A DNA stretch of 64,000 bases from Pedobacter steynii. GTDB lineage: Bacteria > Bacteroidota > Bacteroidia > Sphingobacteriales > Sphingobacteriaceae. Shown here piece by piece: positions 59,104 to 64,000 of this stretch; the stretch's first letter is position 1, and every line of letters starts with the position of its first letter. Below the pieces are notes generated by a model. It did no database searches and was not told the origin of the DNA. It saw only the letters and a program-made list of their open reading frames with translations. A program made the position numbers and the translations under genes. The stretch covers positions 1 to 64,000 of the forward strand of contig NZ_FNGY01000007.1 of the NCBI RefSeq assembly GCF_900103665.1, written 5' to 3'.

Positions 59104-60897
59104 TTAATATAACGGGTTTTGGATATAAGTTGGATTTCCCTGTGGGACAGGCTCATAATACAACTTCTCCGGGAAGGTTCTCGTGTTTTTAGGAGCAGCA
59201 GCTATTTCAAATGTGTATTTCAAATCATTGGTATTTGCAGCTGTTCCCCACATGGCCCAGGGATATAAAGCATGAAATTGTGTGTTGTTTAGAACCATAG
59301 CTGCGATTCGCCATCTGCGAAGGTCCCATATTCTATGGTTTTCGAAAGCCAGTTCTACCTTTCTTTCATGTCTTATTTTATCTAAACTAATGACGTCCAC
59401 CTGTGCGATACCAGCTCTGTCTCTGATTAAGTTAATGGCAGCTTTTGCTTCATTTTGGAGATTCAATTCAAAAGCTGATTCTGCATAATTCAACAATACT
59501 TCAGCATACCTGAAAACCATCCATGGCGTTGTGGAAAGCCCATAATCGACCCGGTTAGCCGGATTCATAAATTTTTTAATGTAAAAACCTGTTTTTGTCG
59601 GATCGCTGGTGGTCAGCGGCCCGTCTTTACCCACCTTTTTAAAGCTAGCCTCCTTAGTTGGGTAGCCCTCCGTTAATTGCTCAGAAGTATATTTCACACC
59701 TCCATCAATCACCCCCCGTCTGATTTCCACGATACCACCTTGCCAGGCGTCGAATGGTGTAATTATAGTTGCAAACATCCTTGGATCCTTATTTTTAAAT
59801 AAATCACCAGGTCTATTGTAAACAATCGCATTGCCTGAAGCATCTTTTATTTTTAATGTGCCCGGGCTGCCATCAATATATTCAAACTCCTCTATCATCT
59901 CCAGAGTTGGGTTGGTTACACAACCATAATCAACTTTAAAGCTTTGCGGCGCATTGTAAAAATCGAAACTATGCCCCTTATCAGGTGCAAGGTATGTTTT
60001 TGTAAAAATGGCTTCCGAATTCCCCGCCGTTAAAAACATCTTTTGAAAATTTGCAGCTTTATCGGAGTCCGCATTATACAAAGAAAATTCATGTGAATCT
60101 ATGATGCTCTTTGCCGCGCTCATTGCTTTCTGCCAATAACTATTCGCCAAATTTGCAGGAATACCGACTAAGCCGTTAATTTGCAGCGTAGCATATTTAG
60201 CACTCGAAGCCGCATAAAGCATTGCCCTGCATTTTAAGGCCAGTGCTGCATATTTGGTAATGCGATAGGCATTTGCAGCACTATTCTTTTCAGGAAGATC
60301 CGTGATGGCTTCGTCCAGTTCCCTGGCAATAAAATCATAAATTTCTTGTTCTTTTGCCCGCGCCAGACCCAATTTTGTAGCATCATCGCCAGGTGTAAAT
60401 TGTTGTACCTTTGTTACCAATGGTACGCCACCATATCTCTTCACTAAACTGAAATAGTCAAAGGCACGAATAAATCTACCCTCAGCGATAAGACGTTTCC
60501 TTACCCCATCCGACAATGCTGCCGGTGCTGTTGGAACTTTTTCAATAAAATCATTTACACGTCTGATTTTCACATAAGCTCCGGTGTTCGGATCAGTCCA
60601 GTTAAGACCATACCAATTTCCGATAACCAAATCATTTTGTGCACCCCAGGAATATGACCGCACCGCTTCATCGGTCGTTGTAGAAGTAAATCCGGCTTCT
60701 GAATCTACAATATAGTCCAGATCTTCTACCTGCATATCGTTATACAAAGTAGCGGTTAAAGCCTCTATTCCGGTTAAAGATCCATAGGCAACATTTTCAG
60801 AAACAAGGTTTCGGGGTTCCCTGTTCAAATCCTTTTTACAAGATGGGATGCCTGTTAACAATGCAAAAAACAGGCTATATAATAATACTTTTTTCAT
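59104..60897 (-). CDS. SusD/RagB-family outer-membrane lipoprotein
   Basis: A 597-residue surface lipoprotein (LLTGIPSC-KKD). SusD features are plain: the N-terminal NREPRNLVSENVAYGSLTGI, tetratricopeptide-like helices (RFIRAFDYFSLVKRYGGVPL) and the C-terminal RHERKVELAFENHRIWDLRR motif. It forms the lid over the SusC barrel and captures the substrate, here unknown. The gene lies 18 bp downstream of susC. Confidence 0.95.
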   Translation of the reverse strand: MKKVLLYSLFFALLTGIPSCKKDLNREPRNLVSENVAYGSLTGIEALTATLYNDMQVEDLDYIVDSEAGFTSTTTDEAVRSYSWGAQNDLVIGNWYGLNWTDPNTGAYVKIRRVNDFIEKVPTAPAALSDGVRKRLIAEGRFIRAFDYFSLVKRYGGVPLVTKVQQFTPGDDATKLGLARAKEQEIYDFIARELDEAITDLPEKNSAANAYRITKYAALALKCRAMLYAASSAKYATLQINGLVGIPANLANSYWQKAMSAAKSIIDSHEFSLYNADSDKAANFQKMFLTAGNSEAIFTKTYLAPDKGHSFDFYNAPQSFKVDYGCVTNPTLEMIEEFEYIDGSPGTLKIKDASGNAIVYNRPGDLFKNKDPRMFATIITPFDAWQGGIVEIRRGVIDGGVKYTSEQLTEGYPTKEASFKKVGKDGPLTTSDPTKTGFYIKKFMNPANRVDYGLSTTPWMVFRYAEVLLNYAESAFELNLQNEAKAAINLIRDRAGIAQVDVISLDKIRHERKVELAFENHRIWDLRRWRIAAMVLNNTQFHALYPWAMWGTAANTNDLKYTFEIAAAPKNTRTFPEKLYYEPVPQGNPTYIQNPLY

Positions 60898-60915
60898 TTT
60901 GTCTTGTTTAATAAA

Positions 60916-63900
60916 TTACAACCCAATATTAATACCCATTGTCCATACCTTCTGTTGTGGGTAATACTTTCCAGCTCCCCCACCGGCAATTTCAGGATCC
61001 AGGTACTTTACCTTACTGATGGTGAGGGTATTTTGCCCGGCTATAAATACTCTTGTGTTTTTTATCCCGATCTTATGTGTCAGGGTTTTACTTAAAGTAT
61101 AGCCAACTTCAAAATTCTTAAGCCTGACATAAGTTGCGTCTCTAAGCCAAAATGTCGAATTAAGTTTATTGTTAGCAGTTCCGTCCACAATCGTAGATGG
61201 GAATTCACCTGGAATCCATTTGCTGTTAGGATCATAGATATCTTCTCTGTGCCAGCGGTTTGTCAAAAATGAAAACGCACTGGCATTATTAGAAAAAGGA
61301 TAAGTTAAATCACCAACTATATTAAAATTAAAGTTAGTAGCACCCTGAAACAATAATGATAAATCAAAACCTTTATAGCTCAATCCTAAATTCAGACCGT
61401 AAAAGATTTCAGGGACACTTCCACGTCCGATAATGGTTTGGTCTTCTCCGTCAATAATACCATCACCATTGATATCCTGATAACGAATATCACCTGGCAA
61501 AAGGGTTTTGTTACCACTGCCATCTTGTTGCGGAGCCTTATTAATTTCTTCCTGTGATTGGAATTGCCCCGTTGCCACATAACCTCTATATAAATTATTC
61601 CATCGGTTGCTATTGTTATTAAGCCAATTTGCCAATGCACTGGTATTGGGTGCTCTTTCTAAATAACCGTTTTTTGTGCGCGTAAAGGAGAAATTAGGCG
61701 AAATGGTATAGCTCCAGTCGCCAACCTTGTTTTTGTGGGTTAATACAAGCTCAAATCCCCTTGTATTATCAGAATTCAGATTTTCTTGTGGTAAGCTCGC
61801 ACCAAAAGTATTTGGAAGACTTAGCATCCGTGTAGCCAATAAACCCGTTCTTTTGCGATAAAACACGTCAATTTCGGCACTTAAAAGCCCCTTCCATAAG
61901 GATAAATCAAAGCCAATATTGGTCGTTGTAGATTTAAACCAGGTAAGTAAAGGATTTGTCAGCCCATTACTGCTTAAACCTAAAATCGGATCAGTACCAA
62001 AGATATAAGTTCCATCAGGGTTAGGGTATCTGTAGCCATTTAAATACTGAAAAGGTTTAATGTAATTAGCAGCCCCCGAATCATTACCTCCGTCATCGCC
62101 CACTTTACCCCAGGATACACGTAACTTTAAGTTATCAATAGCGGATATACTTTTCATAAAACCTTCTTCACTAATGCGCCATCCGGCAGATAGATTAGGA
62201 AAAAAACCAAAGCGTTTATCGGGTTGAAACTTATAGGTACCGTCGTATCTAAAACCAAATTCGAACAGATATTTCCCTGAATAATTGTAGTTTAACTTTC
62301 CAACGTACCCTAATCTGGCTATTTCTGCTGAAGAACCATCACTTTTTTGATTTTTCCCTGTGCCGGCAAATAACTCATCAATACCATCTATCAGAAATTC
62401 CCGGTAGGCGTTAAAATTAGATGAATTGTTTTGCTGGCTTTCGAATAAGCCCAGAGCGGTAATGGCATGTTTTCCAAATTTTTTATCGTAGTTTAAAGAA
62501 ACCTGAAAAAGCGGGGCATTAATTTCCAATGTAGACTGTGTTAATCTGCTTGGATCATTCCCGGTATAGTCTGCATTATACATCTGATTTTCAGCATCAT
62601 AAGAATAGAGGAAGTATTTTTTCAAATAGTTTTTATTATTTTCATTTGTATTTTGGTACGAGAATAATGCTTTAGCCTTTAAACCGTCGACATTAGGTAT
62701 TTCATAGGTTAAATTAGCGATGGCCGAAAAGTACTTTTTCCTATAGGTATCATAACCAGAAAAATCTTTATTCATCAGCAATATCGTCTGCCCGGTTTCG
62801 TAGTTTGACTTAGAAAAATAGTCAGGATTATTATTGGCATAGATCGCATTTGTAGGAAACTGTTTTGAAATTCCGCTCATCAAAATGGCGGCAGATACCC
62901 CCGGGTAATCACGATCTTCTAAAAAGCCGCTAAGGTTTAAGCCGGCAGTTAAGCCTTTTCCAATTTTCGCCTCTACATTACTTCTAAAGTTATATCGCTT
63001 TACTTTGGTGTCATCACTTTTCCACATCCCACTCTGGTTTAAATAACCCAGGCTAAAGAAATACTTAACATCCTCATTTCCGCCATCTATATTCAGATTA
63101 TGCTGCAATTGCGGTGTATTGCGTCGAATAGCGGCATCAAACCAATCAGTACCCGGTAACGTTCCGTTTTTATACTGCGCTACCTGCTCTTTTGTAAATG
63201 GTAATGATAAGGTTGTGGAAGGGTTATTCTTTTTAATCCAGGCATTTACGGCAGCTTCGTTTCGTAATTCTGCAAATTCTGCTGCATTAACAAATTTCGG
63301 ATACCTGGTATTAGATTGAATGCCATAGTAAGTACTGTAATTGATTCGGGTTTTACCAATTGCACCTTTTTTGGTGGTGATTAATACGACACCATTGGCT
63401 GCACGAACACCATAAACTGCTGCCGATGCATCTTTTAAAATCGTAAAGCTTTCAATTTCGTTCGCATCGATTTTAGAGAAATTGTCTGAAGGAACTCCGT
63501 CTACAATAATCAGGGCATTACCAAACCCCCGAATATCTATACCACTGCCATCGTATCCTGGTTCGCCGGTACGTTGAGTTGCCCTAAGTCCGGCTAAACG
63601 GCCAACCAGCGCGTTGCTCAAATTAGCCACCGGAGATTTCACCAAATCCTTACCTTCCACAGTCGATACAGAACCGGTTACAGAAACTTTCTTTTGCACT
63701 CCATAGCCCACAACAACCATTTGTTCTAAAGTGGAGATCGCTTCATTCATGACTACGGTCATAAACCTTCCATCTGCTTTTCTCTCCTGATTGGAAAAAC
63801 CTACAATTGAAAAGAGCAATATGGAAGAATTGTCTCTCACTTCAATAGTAAACTCCCCCATATTATTTGTGGATGTCCCCTTCGCAGTACCCTTTTCTTT

Positions 63901-64000
63901 TATTGAAACATTGGGAATTGGCTCACCTTTTCCATCTTTTACGACACCCTTTATGGTGATATCCTGATGATGATTTACCTCCTCCGGAACCTCCTTCCGA
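60916..64000 (-). CDS. SusC/RagA-family TonB-dependent transporter (N-terminus off the right edge)
   Basis: The frame stays open to the right edge, so the N-terminus is missing; the ATG at 63861 is internal. At the edge, ITIKGVVKDGKGEPIPNVSI is the regulatory-like domain found before the plug. The plug follows (VVVGYGVQKKVSVTGSVSTV; GLRATQRTGEPGYDGSGIDI), then FTILKDASAAVYGVRAANGV, the SusC signature, and a long barrel ending in MGINIGL. It imports glycans or peptides together with SusD, powered by TonB. Whether an N-terminal STN domain exists cannot be seen. Confidence 0.96.
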   Translation of the reverse strand, partial: RKEVPEEVNHHQDITIKGVVKDGKGEPIPNVSIKEKGTAKGTSTNNMGEFTIEVRDNSSILLFSIVGFSNQERKADGRFMTVVMNEAISTLEQMVVVGYGVQKKVSVTGSVSTVEGKDLVKSPVANLSNALVGRLAGLRATQRTGEPGYDGSGIDIRGFGNALIIVDGVPSDNFSKIDANEIESFTILKDASAAVYGVRAANGVVLITTKKGAIGKTRINYSTYYGIQSNTRYPKFVNAAEFAELRNEAAVNAWIKKNNPSTTLSLPFTKEQVAQYKNGTLPGTDWFDAAIRRNTPQLQHNLNIDGGNEDVKYFFSLGYLNQSGMWKSDDTKVKRYNFRSNVEAKIGKGLTAGLNLSGFLEDRDYPGVSAAILMSGISKQFPTNAIYANNNPDYFSKSNYETGQTILLMNKDFSGYDTYRKKYFSAIANLTYEIPNVDGLKAKALFSYQNTNENNKNYLKKYFLYSYDAENQMYNADYTGNDPSRLTQSTLEINAPLFQVSLNYDKKFGKHAITALGLFESQQNNSSNFNAYREFLIDGIDELFAGTGKNQKSDGSSAEIARLGYVGKLNYNYSGKYLFEFGFRYDGTYKFQPDKRFGFFPNLSAGWRISEEGFMKSISAIDNLKLRVSWGKVGDDGGNDSGAANYIKPFQYLNGYRYPNPDGTYIFGTDPILGLSSNGLTNPLLTWFKSTTTNIGFDLSLWKGLLSAEIDVFYRKRTGLLATRMLSLPNTFGASLPQENLNSDNTRGFELVLTHKNKVGDWSYTISPNFSFTRTKNGYLERAPNTSALANWLNNNSNRWNNLYRGYVATGQFQSQEEINKAPQQDGSGNKTLLPGDIRYQDINGDGIIDGEDQTIIGRGSVPEIFYGLNLGLSYKGFDLSLLFQGATNFNFNIVGDLTYPFSNNASAFSFLTNRWHREDIYDPNSKWIPGEFPSTIVDGTANNKLNSTFWLRDATYVRLKNFEVGYTLSKTLTHKIGIKNTRVFIAGQNTLTISKVKYLDPEIAGGGAGKYYPQQKVWTMGINIGL

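Overview
The window looks like chromosomal DNA of a Bacteroidota bacterium, most likely Sphingobacteriaceae (Pedobacter-like). The reasons are SusC/SusD/DUF3823 genes, an OMP_b-brl_3 barrel protein, DUF5686, DUF4369 and DUF4833 proteins, a giant Ig-repeat surface protein, almost no Shine-Dalgarno sites, and promoters of the Bacteroidota type (TTTG, 19-21 nt, TAnnTTTG). No rRNA, tRNA, insertion sequence or CRISPR array was seen.

Layout. 1-4418: 5' part of a giant secreted repeat protein with near-identical 240-bp tandem repeats, running off the left edge. 5-14 kb: ordinary genes (siderophore-interacting protein, PAP2 phosphatase, MscS channel, outer-membrane barrel protein, ECF sigma factor with a putative anti-sigma partner, AraC regulator divergent from an oxidoreductase). 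14.5-17 kb: TetR, hotdog thioesterase and FabF set. 17.5-26 kb: scattered enzymes and regulators, including a MarR-GNAT pair. 26.2-32.5 kb: TetR-TolC-MFP-RND efflux operon. 32.5-36.9 kb: an accessory-looking stretch with an 11-bp-phased palindromic array, a multi-hairpin element, an unknown gene, a small double-glycine peptide gene with six core cysteines (RiPP-like precursor) and a DUF4369 protein lacking its usual thioredoxin domain. 36.9-39.5 kb: lipoprotein, membrane protein, histidine kinase and response regulator operon. 39.5-43.2 kb: secreted lyase-like protein, a structured gene-free stretch, a lipoprotein and small membrane or secreted proteins. 43.3-50 kb: TetR-TolC-HlyD-ATPase-ATPase-permease-permease operon resembling YbhGFSR with YbhF split in two. 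50-55.6 kb: DUF5686 protein, EnvC-like M23 protein, SRPBCC protein, acetyltransferase. 55.7-58.2 kb: metNIQ methionine importer. 58.4-64 kb: DUF3823, SusD and the truncated start of a SusC gene, the edge of a glycan-utilisation locus.

Regulation is unusually readable. Four promoters have consensus or near-consensus boxes overlapped by palindromes that fit the adjacent TetR or MarR gene, or precede the met importer. One TetR gene appears to be leaderless with a GTG start. The strongest candidates for something new are the 11-bp-period array (32590-32787), the two multi-stem elements (33085-33265 and 40676-40873), and the orphan cysteine-rich double-glycine peptide at 34081 with large inverted repeats on both sides.
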